DNA from: Panicum virgatum
Lineage: Eukaryota > Streptophyta > Magnoliopsida > Poales > Poaceae
Reading direction: 5' to 3'
DNA length: 64,000 nt
Assembly (NCBI RefSeq): GCF_016808335.1
Contig: NC_053147.1
Location: forward strand, 16,788,913 to 16,852,912
Shown: piece by piece, positions 53,026 through 62,840 of the stretch
Position numbering within the stretch: position 1 is the stretch's first letter
Layout: each line of letters begins with the position of its first letter
The notes under the pieces: generated by a model
The model's database searches: none
What the model saw: the letters and a program-made list of their open reading frames with translations, nothing else
Told to the model about the DNA's origin: nothing
Position numbers and translations under genes: made by a program

Positions 53026-56000
53026 CTAGTAAGTTGGCCCGTGCTAACGCTACGGGTTAAAAAAAACAAACATATTTAAATGCGCAATCACATAATTATA
53101 CTCAGAAAGAATGCATACAAGGTTGTGATGGTCAAGAGCCTAACTTTAAAAAAAAAAGACCAGGGGCCCGAGCAAATAGCTTGCACGTCTTCTCTTGCAA
53201 ATCCATCTATACAATTCCTCAAACCAAAAAGCTAATGAAATATAAAATTAAGGTTCCTAATACTCACATTACATCAGTCATTCCAACTTTTGATATGATA
53301 TCCATAAGAGAATATCAGATAACATCATGAGATATTTCTCCTTTGATGGCCATCCCATGCTACTCCAATTGACAACTTTTCACCAGCACAAATAAGAAAG
53401 TACTCCACTACAACAAACAAATAACTTCATGATAAGATTTTTTTTCATTCATCAGACCAGCATTTAGTAATCTCTGCTATTAGATATACATAGGCATAAG
53501 AGCAGAATGGAGATCACGCACATGTGCACTGGAACATTGGACTTTATCTCTGCATGTTTTCTCTTGCGATGGAGAGCTGACCAACACTAATGTACTTCCA
53601 GCCCTAACAGTGCCATTTACACTGAAACATATCCAGAAATGGACATCAGCAAAAAAAACACTTGACTTGGTTGATTACAAGCAAGCACCAACACAAACTA
53701 AAGATATCCTGCTGAACTTGCTTAAGCACTCTATAGAAAGTATCCTCACATTACCTCCTTAAAGCCATGTTTTAGCTAACTTATATAAAACTCTGCTGCA
53801 CAACCCACGGCAAGATTATGGTGAGACATGGTGAAGTTGATGGCTTACTTGTAGCAATGGATAAGGAATAGATCTTGCAGCGCGTGTTTCTCTCAGCGTG
53901 GCCAATGTCGAGTTTCAGTTCTACTTATACCATCTCCTGCAAGAATCATCACCATCCCCGTCTGCAATATGGCCTGAAAGCACCACACAACATCTGCACA
54001 ACAGCAAGATAAGTTTCGAGAATAAAAAAGGTAAGTCTGAAGTTTGCCTTAAAAGAAGCTTACACGCTAAATCAGAGATGCAATAACATAGTCAAGATAG
54101 GTTTATATCAAAATGAATGTTAACTATCATATAAATAGTGTAAGCATGTGTGCTGATGTCACATGATTCAATCCCAAAATCAGTTGAAAGTATAGCCCTA
54201 ACTCTGAACTTAGCCCTCAGCCAACATAAAATTTGGATAAGGAATTAATCTCCTACCAAAATAAGACACATCGATAGAATTCCATGTTCAATCCCAGGCC
54301 ATCCAACAAATGCACATGTTACGACAAATAAAACAAAATAAATTTCCAATTTAGATAAGTTATTTTCACAGTTATCAGGTTTGCATATGACCAGTTGGAG
54401 CTGCTAAATATTGCTCCTTGTCTGTAGCCACACATGGACATGGATCACCTCAACAACCTAAATTATACAGCACACAATGTCAAGTTCTCTGAGATGGAAC
54501 AAAATTCACAAAAGATATCTGCACATGAACACTTTGTTTTAAGTATGTAAACCAATGCTTGAATATATGTATTGCACTGTTAGAATAGAAGTGCACACAA
54601 ACAGCAGGTATCTGGATACAGTAGTAAGAAAAAAGGCCACATAAAAAAATCAGGTAAACACCATATTAAAGAATGGGATGCGTCTATTTTTCCTAATTGT
54701 TCTTTCAGTATTCTAATTCTAAAACCTTGCACTTACCAATTTAATCATGTCACAGTTTCCAATCTTGTTGGCCTTTGCAATGTTGATGTTGTAGTTGAAT
54801 TGCAGGGGCTGTCTGGTACCCCATGGCATCATATAAAAGCAGATGCACTATTGAGTGATTTAAATTTAGTCAAATCATATACTATAATGAGCTTAAACGC
54901 TTTGTTTTCTACTTGCAAAGCAAACCAAAGCTTCAGTAGGTTGATCAGAGGTGAATAGTGCTACCATAATGTGGCAATACTATTGATCAATTCCTGCTTA
55001 CGTAACCACTGCTTCTTCAGTTATATTCTTGTTCTGCTTGTTCCTCTGCCTCCCTCTGTCTGGGAGTCATCTCAAGGAGCATTGGTAGCAAGCAGCTTGG
55101 AGGTCAAATGAAGCATCGAAATGGAAGTTCAATCAACACTCGTAAGTGCTACTCATGAAGTAGCAGACATACCTGCCTCGTGGTCATAGGAAACATGGCC
55201 TCCAACTCAGGCATTTGCACGAACGTGTTGCGTGCATGGCTTGAGACCTGCGGGAGGGAATCGGGCACTCACCGTGTTGTCGCGCTGCCGCGCGCCTGCC
55301 GCTCCGCCGACCCCCGCGCGGGGCACAGCAGCTCGGGGCCTCGCCTACCGGCAAGGAGGGCGCTGGCGGCCTAGGCGTTTGTTCCGCCGCCGGCGGACCG
55401 CCCGTGCAGCGCCCGGCGGCCTCCACCTCGTCCTCCCCCTGTCGGCGGCGGCGCTCGAGATGGGCCGCCCCGAGATCCGGCCGTGGCTCGCTGGCCCCAG
55501 GCCTAGCGCCCCAAGATCCGCGAGTGGACCGCCCGTGCAGAGGCCGTCGCCAGAGGGGAGGGAGGGAGAGAGGATGGGCGGGAGGCACGCGGCCGGCGGT
55601 GGCTGGAAACGTGTGGCGCACCCGCGCAGGAGGCGCCCGCTTCAGCCACGGCGCCTTCCGGCACGGGCGAGCGGCGCCCTCCTCGCGTACGCCAGAACGC
55701 GCAGTGGCAGCTGGTGCGGGCGAGGGCGGCCGCGACGGGCGGCGCGAGCAAGCGACGCGGGCGAGCGAGGAGGAGGGAGGGGGAGATCTGGGCGCCGGCC
55801 CTAGCGCCCGCCGCGCAGGATGCCGATGCTCTCGGCGAAAAAAAGAGAAGAGAGGAGAGGGAAAAAAAAAAGGAAAAAGAGAGGGGGTTCGAACCGCGGG
55901 CGCTGCGGCGTCGCGCGCGGGAGGGAGGCGGGGGAGCGGAGGTAGCGTTGAAGCCGGCGGATCCTTAAAACATCGATCGTTGGATGGCGTTGAAGCCTTC

Positions 56001-56137
56001 CAGCTGAGATTTGAGCCATCGATTTTCATAGAGGCAGTTTTGTGGGGACGAATTCGTGGGTGCATAAAGACCCAGCTCCTCAGCGGGGGCTGGTTTGTTG
56101 GGTGGCCTTAGCAAAGAAAATTTCGTGCCTTATAGGA
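53026..56137 (-). mobile_element. Helitron, about 3.1 kb, inserted in the left arm of the foldback element
   Basis: On the minus strand the 5' end is A|TCCTATAAGGCACGAAATT. The 3' end is CCCGTAGCGTTAGCACGGGC, a hairpin, then CAACTTACTAG|T. Removing it rejoins the left arm so that it matches the right arm across the junction, apart from a few bases, which fixes both ends independently. No RepHel gene is present. The interior has a GC-rich part (55.2-56.0 kb) with frames on both strands and exon-like pieces on the minus strand: PWGTRQPLQFNYNINIAKAN (about 54825-54750) followed by a GTAAG donor, and LLPMLLEMTPRQREAEEQAE near 55090-55020. These may be captured host fragments. Confidence 0.75.
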
Positions 56138-56530
56138 TGGATAAAGTTTTTCATTTGATCAATGTATCTAAATCAAGAAAAAAATAGTTCTTGTACCTAG
56201 AAAAATATGAAATAATTCATTTGGTCTAGTTGTGATTATCTAAAATTTACCAAAAATTTTTTATAGCTCTTAGGAAATAAAATAATGGTACTGTAAAAGT
56301 TATGGCTTCTAATACTCAGTATAGCAGCATGGATAAATAACCAATTTAAACTAGACATATTGCAAGATCTAATTTAAAAACTTATTCTAGAAATGTTTTC
56401 GGGGCCTACCAATTTTGTACAAGACTATTCTCACCATATACAACACTGTGACCAAAGATGGCATGCATCCAAAGGATGGATCTTAAGATTTAAATAAAAG
56501 TACATTAAACTGGTATTTAAAATAGAGCAA

Positions 56531-56846
56531 GATACATTGATCAAATGAAAAACTGTATGTAACAAAAGTTGTATATATTGTTTCATAGAATCCAGAACAG
56601 TTGAGTTTGTATTTTTCCGATTTTTATACGATTTTATATCGATTTTATAAGTTCACTGTTTAATACGCCTTAGGCGTTAGGACTTAAATGTAAATTTTTT
56701 TACATTTAGGTCCTGTCGCCCACTGGATGGGCGACATGCACCCTCGCCCATTTGTGGGGCGACATGCACCTATTTTTGAAAATTTCCCTATTCGTCATAT
56801 ATTTTTGAAATTTTATTTTTTAAAAAAAAATATAAAAATGAAAAAG
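56531..56846. repeat. right arm of the foldback element
   Basis: Inverse copy of the left arm. It holds GTCGCCCACTGGATGGGCGAC near 56714 and a second, less perfect GCCCATTTGTGGGGCGAC palindrome near 56746. Confidence 0.75.
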
Positions 56847-57563
56847 TTCCCTTCTTGGCCCGCCCGGCTCAACCAACAGGCTGCGCGTTACGGCCCGGCC
56901 CGGCCTAGTGGCGGTAACGAACACAAGGAACGGGGGAAATTCAAGAGCAAGCCAGACACTTCCACCGAGACCGGGCAGCCGCCAGCCACCCGCGCCGTGT
57001 GTCCCCTGCGGGCGGGAAAAAGCTGGCAGGGACCCGGGGTCTATCGGCGCCAGGGTGCGCCCCCGCGCCTAGGGATGAAAGTAGGAACGAAAAATTTTGC
57101 CTGACCGTATTCACAGATCCCGTTTTTTCTCGGGAATTTCCCGTTTTCTTCCCGTATTGATTGCCGTAATCAGTGTTGCATTCGTCAGGACGGAACAGGC
57201 CAACATGCTCTCAGCCTGGGCGCTTCGGTCTTCTATATAGAGCATCAGTTCCCCCTTCTCAGCTTCTGTAGGCGAGGTGGGATTAATCGAGTTGCCTGGC
57301 GCTTCGTTGGCTGGTTGCTGCCACGCTTTGTGGGCCGCATGGGCTGCACTCATGGTCGCCTGGCATTGCTGGGCGGTGCGCTGCTGGCGTTTTTTTATTT
57401 TTATATTTTTTAAAAATATTTTTTACAGAAATATATTTTTAGTTTCACAATTTACAGTTTTATACCCCTACCGTCCGGCAGAAGACCGGCAGGAGGCCGA
57501 CCGCCCCGCTGTTGAGCCTGGTGCCAGTGTTGAATTTCGTGTTTGGTTTGGTCGTGTGATTAG
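56847..57563. other. GC-rich flank, no first exon of PNSB3 found
   Basis: Between the foldback element and the first recognisable PNSB3 exon. A frame at about 56727-57104 crosses the element boundary and is not convincing. TAGGGATGAAAGTAGGAACG near 57070 looks like one hAT end, but no partner was found. A T-rich tract and TGATTAG at 57557-57563 give an acceptor for the exon at 57564. Confidence 0.4.
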
Positions 57564-58603
57564 CCGAAGCCGGGTGCCGACGGCTCCTACCCGGTGGACC
57601 GGGCGGAGGCGGCGAGCGGCGAGAAGCTCCTCCGCGACGTCATGAACGAGAACAAGATCGAGCTCTACGCTGCATACGTGGGTCTCCCTTGCTTTCTCGT
57701 CAGATTTTTGTCGCCGCAGCACCGATGGGTAGCGACATGACAGAGAGCGGTGGTCTTGCTGTTTCGCAGGGTAAGGTGATGAACTGCGGCGGCGGTGGGA
57801 GCTGCGGCACTTGCATCGTGGAGGTACTTGCTCTCCTCCCTAACCGGTCTGGCATGTGCTGTTCTTGTTTCGCTGTCTTGCCACGAGTGGAGTGGTGATT
57901 ATGACCTTTGACCTGAAGCGACTCTCTCTGAAATGTTTGCAACTAACTGAGAATGGACATTGTGAGCTGCCACTGGATTAACCCAAAGGTTGGGTATTAT
58001 GAACTTACAGATCCTTGACGGAAAGGAGCTCCTGAATGAAAGGACGAACACGGAGAACCGGTACCTGAAGAAGGTAGGCAGTGTTCAGTTCGCTCAATTG
58101 CGCACCAGTCCGTCTACTGTTTTTCTGGTTCTGGAGTCTACAATTAGCTGCGTTGGTATTTTTACATGCAAAAATGATTTGTCAGTTTTCTTAGGAAATG
58201 GAAACTGTTTCTGGCCTCTGGGACAAATGAGTTGTGAGTTAACCGTGCTCTTTTCGTTTCTCTGTCTGACAGAAACCGGAGTCATGGAGGCTAGCTTGTC
58301 AGACAATTGTAGGCAACAAGGAGAACTCGGGCAAGGCATGTTTCATCAACCCCACCCTTTTTGAAGTTAACTCTGAACGTGTTGTAGACATTGGACCTAT
58401 TCCTTTTCCATCACACAACATAACTACTATGCCAAATAAAACTGGGTCCACCTGTATGCAGTTACTCACCTTGTTTATTTTTCTTCTGAAAAGTGCTATG
58501 CATAAGCATAATGCACAATTTTTTCTATGAACTACTTGACCATTTACACTGCGCTATATGCCTTTAGGTTGTGGTCCAACGGCTGCCCCAGTGGAAGCAA
58601 TGA
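57564..58603 (+). CDS. PNSB3: photosynthetic NDH subunit of subcomplex B 3, C-terminal exons
   Basis: A 2Fe-2S ferredoxin-like subunit of the chloroplast NADH dehydrogenase-like complex. Five exons join in frame: 57564-57677, 57770-57823, 58011-58073, 58273-58335 and 58568-58603. They encode 109 residues and the stop. Key phrases are DGSYPVDRAEAASGEKLLRD, GKVMNCGGGGSCGTCIVE, KELLNERTNTENRYLKK, KPESWRLACQTIVGNKENSG and VVVQRLPQWKQ. The four cluster cysteines are visible in NC....SCGTC and LACQ. The fourth intron has a GC donor (AAG|GCATGT at 58336). The transit peptide and N-terminal part are not found; an in-frame TAG stands just before the first exon, as expected of an acceptor. The gene may be truncated, or its first exon may lie elsewhere. 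I am confident of the family and less so that the locus is functional. Confidence 0.8.
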
Positions 58604-58766
58604 TTGTGCGCATACTTGATCTGCACCACACTACTCGATGTACTGACTACTGAGTCTGATAGCATGTGGATACCAAGCTGTATCTGATTAAATGTCATGC
58701 ACTGTGCAATCGAGAATAGAAAGTATTGCCTCATCAATATCGCTCGTTCAGTTCTCTTGATACGTA
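58604..58766. other. 3' flank of PNSB3
   Basis: Probable 3' UTR; no poly(A) site could be fixed. Confidence 0.35.
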
Positions 58767-58914
58767 CTCCTTCCGTTTCAAAATGTAGGGTTTTTTGAGT
58801 TTTTTAGGTTTATAGTTTTTTTCTATGCACCTAAACATAGTTATATTTACTATATGCGTAGCAAATACTATAAGTCTATAAAGCCAAAACAACCTATATT
58901 TTGGAATGGATAGA
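58767..58914. mobile_element. Stowaway-like MITE, degenerate
   Basis: The left end CTCCTTCCGTTTCAAAATGT follows TA. The right end, reversed, is CTCTATCCATTCCAAAATAT. The ends resemble Stowaway termini with several changes. Confidence 0.55.
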
Positions 58915-59503
58915 GAATTTTATTTGCAAGTTTGGCTTCAGCCCACAAGTATATAGCTGTAGAATTCATCTGCCAGGTTATTTTCACATGTGCAGTGCAT
59001 GTTCGTGCTAGTCTTTTCGAAACAAAAATGCGAAGACAGGGCATTACAGTCTTTTTAAACGTGTTTTTTCTGCGTTTTCCTCGACATGAAGATATGACCT
59101 CTTAACCTGTACGTATGTCACTACTAAGTCTAGTAGGTGGTATTCTGTTACTCCATTTATGCCGGGGACCTTAAAACTGAAGGGGGTTTGAATCCCAGTT
59201 CAACCCATGCTAAAGTAAACTAAACCATGAGCATCAGTATTACAGTATTACAGACTACTTCAGCAATACCAACTCTTCTTTATCCCCTTTGTCATGAGAA
59301 AAATGTGGCATTCTAAAAAAAAGATATATAAACAATATGGCGATTCTGGAAATTGTCCCATGGCCAAACAGTGTAGGGTGAGGGGTTTACTGGGAGTGTC
59401 GTGTTTCTATCGATCTGCAAAACTACTGGATGCCTGAATAATCGTTTTTGTGATATTGGTTAAAGGGTTTATATAAAATGAGTTGTGAAGCTATACACAA
59501 TAA
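58915..59503. other. intergenic, no gene seen
   Basis: AT-rich sequence upstream of the tRNA gene. No gene is recognised. Confidence 0.35.
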
Positions 59504-59576
59504 TCTGTTGTAGTCTAGCTGGTTAGGATACTTGACTCTCACCCGAGAGACCCGGGTTTGAGTCCCGGCAACGGAA
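59504..59576 (+). tRNA. tRNA-Glu (anticodon CTC), possibly decayed
   Basis: The 73-base sequence folds as a cloverleaf. Acceptor arms are TCTGTTG and CAACGGA with one G-U pair. The D region contains TAGTCTAGCTGGTTAGGA, the anticodon loop is CTCTCAC with anticodon CTC, and the T arm is CCCGGGTTTGAGTCCCGG. A run of T follows at once (59577-59584), as for RNA polymerase III termination. Compared with the standard plant tRNA-Glu(CTC), from memory, several positions differ: the base pair closing the anticodon stem is A.C, and the T loop has TTTGA for TTCGA. It may be a weak gene or a pseudogene. Confidence 0.75.
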
Positions 59577-59582
59577 TTTTTT

Positions 59583-59730
59583 TTATTGTTATCACCATTC
59601 GAACATTTTCACTAAATTTTTTGGAACACCAGGTATGTCATCACCGTCCTAACATTTATTGTTATCACCATTCGAACGTTTTCACTAAATTTTTTGGAAC
59701 ACCAGGTATGCCATCACCGTCCTAACATTT
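59583..59730. repeat. 74-bp tandem duplication after the tRNA gene
   Basis: TTATTGTTATCACCATTCGA through CATCACCGTCCTAACATT occurs twice in direct tandem (59583 and 59657) with only two or three differences. Confidence 0.9.
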
Positions 59731-60094
59731 TTATTTGCAAGAATCCATGCCATTTTGAAATTAAATTGCACTTGATGGTTCCACATATCAGTCACCTTTA
59801 TTGGCAAAATCAACCATATAGGCGAGCTGAAAATGAAATTTAATTGTAGGGCACTTGCTCATCCATAGGCAGGCAAGGATACATGTAAAGAGTGCCAGCA
59901 CTCAGCAGTCTTACATTACAGGTATGCTTGCCTAGAGAGCATAAACATATGAAATAGTTACAACTTACAACAGTGATTACTCATACTGACAAATGGAAAA
60001 ATAAACAAGAGCAAAATAGCAAACGCTACACTTGCTGCACTTCGCCAAAAGGGTGAAGAGCACCGTTGATTCTCCAGCATGCATAATGCATAAG
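59731..60094. other. 3' flank of the PP2A B' gene
   Basis: Probable 3' UTR of the minus-strand gene that ends at 60095. No other gene is seen. Confidence 0.4.
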
Positions 60095-62181
60095 CTAGAT
60101 CAGGGTGGCGATCATATTTGCTGACAGCTGGTGTCCTACTAGGACGGCTGCATGGCCGGTCACTGGCTGTAAAGCTGCAGCTGACTCAAGCTTCTCCCAG
60201 GTCAGCTTCCGCTTCAATTCTAACGATGCTCGCTTTTCTTCGTCCTCCTTATATTTATCCAGGCATGACGAGAAGAGATCCTCGTCCATCTCAGAAAACA
60301 TCTTCTTTACATTCATTGTCAGATTCAGGACTGCTTGGTTCCAGTGATTCTGAATATTCTGTTCAAGTGCTGGAACAACGAGTGGCAATATCACTTGGCG
60401 GTTTTGCGCGATCAAGCTGATAATGTGATCATTGTTCCATACAAAGAGTGCTCTTTCAGCAACCTAAAACAATATAACTTGTTAAGGCAACGTCTAGTTG
60501 ACAACAATAACAAACAAAGTCACCAACAAAGATTTGTTAAGGCAACAACCAGGATAAAATAAAAACAGCAAAAGAAAACCTTAAAGACCAGGATAGCCAA
60601 ATAAGCTTTATATTGAGATCATTTCAGTGCTTAATGCTGGTCCAAATGTCTGATGTTTGCCGTATTAAACATCATACGGGGGCCCCTATCTGCAGCATGA
60701 TTGCCCAACTTTAATGTCCACGATTATTTCAGATCATCAGACAGATGTTATTCATTTGGCATGTTAACAAGTTATATCCTACAAACGTTAGGCATGAAGG
60801 TAGTAAATAACCTTGCTGTCAGAATCAGGGACGACCAGCAAATGTATTTGTGATCATGAATCACCAGCAATAAGATTAGGTTTCTTGTACAAGTGGTAGG
60901 AAGTACTATAGTAAACACATAAATATCCAAACACAACAGTTAATCTAGAATGAACCTAATTCTATATGGCAATTGGGTTATTAAAATGCATATCGCAACA
61001 AGCAACTGAACATTTACTACATTAGATTTATCGGGGTAAGTTACCTGGAAGTGAGAACTGGTGATGCAATGAGCAATCCGCCGAAACAATGGAACCATAC
61101 ATTTTTGAAATTCTGCCTGGCTGGTAGACTCCAATATCTCTTCGATCTCACTCAGAAACATCACTTCCTTCTGACAATTTGTTATCGGCCAATATCTTAA
61201 CAAACCAATTATTACTGAGCTTGCAAGCTTCGGGTCCTTTTCTAGAAATTGTGTCACACAGTAGGTCAGCTGCTGGAGATACAAACCAACTGATTTCGGT
61301 TTGTGTAAAGGAATCAAAACTCTCCAAAGAAAGATCTTGTGTTCTTCCTTCAAAGGCAATGCAAAGCCACTAATGACACTGCCAAAGACCTCCAGCAGCT
61401 CAGCAATCCCATTATGCCGATCAGTCTCAAAGACAAACTGGTAGAATATATTGCTCACTGCTTTGCGGATGAAAGGACGGTGTACCATAAACTTCCCATA
61501 TACCCTGTGCAGGATAGTCTTCAAACAATCCCTTTCTCTTGGATCCTCAGAATCGAGAAGATTAAGGAGCTTCACAATGAATGAGTGATCAAAGTGCTTC
61601 TTCCCTACCTTCGCATCCAAGGATGAGGATCCAATAAATTTCATTAGTAGCTCGTACACAAGCTGCAGATGACACCATGCAGGATCGAACATTGGCTCAT
61701 CCTCATCACCCTCACCACCACCAGATGAACCGGACCTGTAATTTGGAGGGAATGCCCGGAACAGGTTGATGGCACACATCCTAGCACAGGCAGCAATCGC
61801 TGCCTCGGAGAAGCGTGCACTGCTAGATTCAACGAACTCTATAAGATCCAGCAATGCCTGCCTTTTGATATCCTTCTCCACCGAACTCTTGTTCGGGTCT
61901 GAGAAATCAAAGACGACACAGCACAGGCTCAACTTGCTCACAAACAGGTTCTGCTTCTCCGAGTTTGGGACGTCCTTGAAGGAAACCAACGGCTCAATGC
62001 CAGCCACAACACTTGAGGGGAAGACGGCAGATGACATGCGCCTAATGGCGGAAGCCGGGCGGCCAGGCGGGATGCTTCCACAGCTGGTTGTGCGCTGTAT
62101 CCCGGTGCCATTGCTGCACTGACCTGAGTCCGCTGAGGCCGAGGACTTCCGGGGCAGCTTGCTGAGAAATTGTTTCCACAT
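60095..62181 (-). CDS. serine/threonine protein phosphatase 2A B' (B56) regulatory subunit
   Basis: Regulatory subunit that directs PP2A to its substrates; it binds the A/C core. Two coding exons, 62181-61045 and 60463-60095, join at phase 0 to 501 residues, normal for plant B' proteins. The ATG at 62181 gives [20 protein letters not shown]; a longer frame would need a TTG start. Residues 1 to about 75 are a Ser-rich variable tail. The B56 HEAT-like core follows, with [24 protein letters not shown]-type helices, [58 protein letters not shown] and [17 protein letters not shown]. Exon 2 begins [20 protein letters not shown] and ends SANMIATLI. The intron is GT-AG. No defect is seen. A short upstream ORF (ATG at about 62217) precedes the start. 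Confidence 0.95.
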
Positions 62182-62840
62182 CTTGGACAAAACCCTTTTT
62201 TTTCACACCAACACCATGGCAACAGTAGAGCTCGCCGCCAATATACCAAGATTAGCACATGATGGAGGAAGAACCAGGGTTACTAACCAAAAAGATCTAA
62301 CTCTACTATAATGCGATAGCAAGACACTTCCGAGGCAACAAGCTTAGATTTTTGTCACGGAGGAGCACAATCCGGGAAATGCAGCTAAATCTGGACCATG
62401 CAGATGCAAACTGAATCGAAGAAAACCACGAACAACCTCAAATGCCACCAAAGATGGACAGACCAGCCTTGAAATCTCGAACAAGAAGGGGAGGGGGGAA
62501 ATGGCAGCTGCCAACCCCGAGCTAGAGCCGAGAGGTCACCACGGAAAGCTCGGCTTCGCTCGGATCTGGGGCTTCAGGCCAGGCGCTCGCCGGATCCAGG
62601 CGCCGTGACGTGACCGCCGCGGCAGATGGAGGAGCGGAGACGGGAGCTACAGGACGACGGGCCTGGGAGGCATTGGGAACCGGATCGAAATCTGCAGCGC
62701 CGCGCTTTGTCCGCTTCTCGGGAAGGGGGAGGGAGTGAGGAGCAGAGCGGCCGAGGGAGAGGGGGGGGGGGAGCGGGATGAGAAGGGGAGTGGAAGGGAA
62801 GGGCCTGCTTGTTGTTTCGTGCGGGAATTGGTTTGTTTAA
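62182..62840. other. 5' UTR and GC-rich promoter side of the PP2A B' gene
   Basis: Leader and promoter region of the minus-strand gene. It contains a purine-rich tract with a run of G (about 62755-62780). No separate gene. Confidence 0.45.

Larger units (their letters stand above)
52751..56846. mobile_element. foldback Mutator-like element with about 310-bp inverted arms, split by a Helitron
   Basis: The left arm (52751-53025, continuing at 56138 to about 56170) is the inverse of the right arm (56531-56846) over about 310 bases, including TTTTTCATTTTTATATT at the outer end and TTTTTCATTTGATCAATGTA at the inner end. Long inverted arms fit Mutator-like or foldback elements. Outside the arms TCCTCTTGG (left) and CCTTCTTGG (right) agree at 7 of 9 positions and may be a decayed 9-bp duplication. 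Only about 360 bases lie between the arms, with no transposase. Confidence 0.7.

Noticed and set aside
55184..56111. Frames of 190-293 codons on both strands inside the Helitron.
   Set aside because: Strand-symmetric, low-complexity and within a mobile element. At most they hide a captured first exon, which I noted separately.
57070..57180. TAGGGATGAAAGTAGGAACG, like a hAT terminus.
   Set aside because: No matching inverted end or 8-bp duplication was found before the PNSB3 exon.
60105..62122. Plus-strand frames opposite the PP2A B' gene.
   Set aside because: They are antisense shadows of the conserved minus-strand coding exons.
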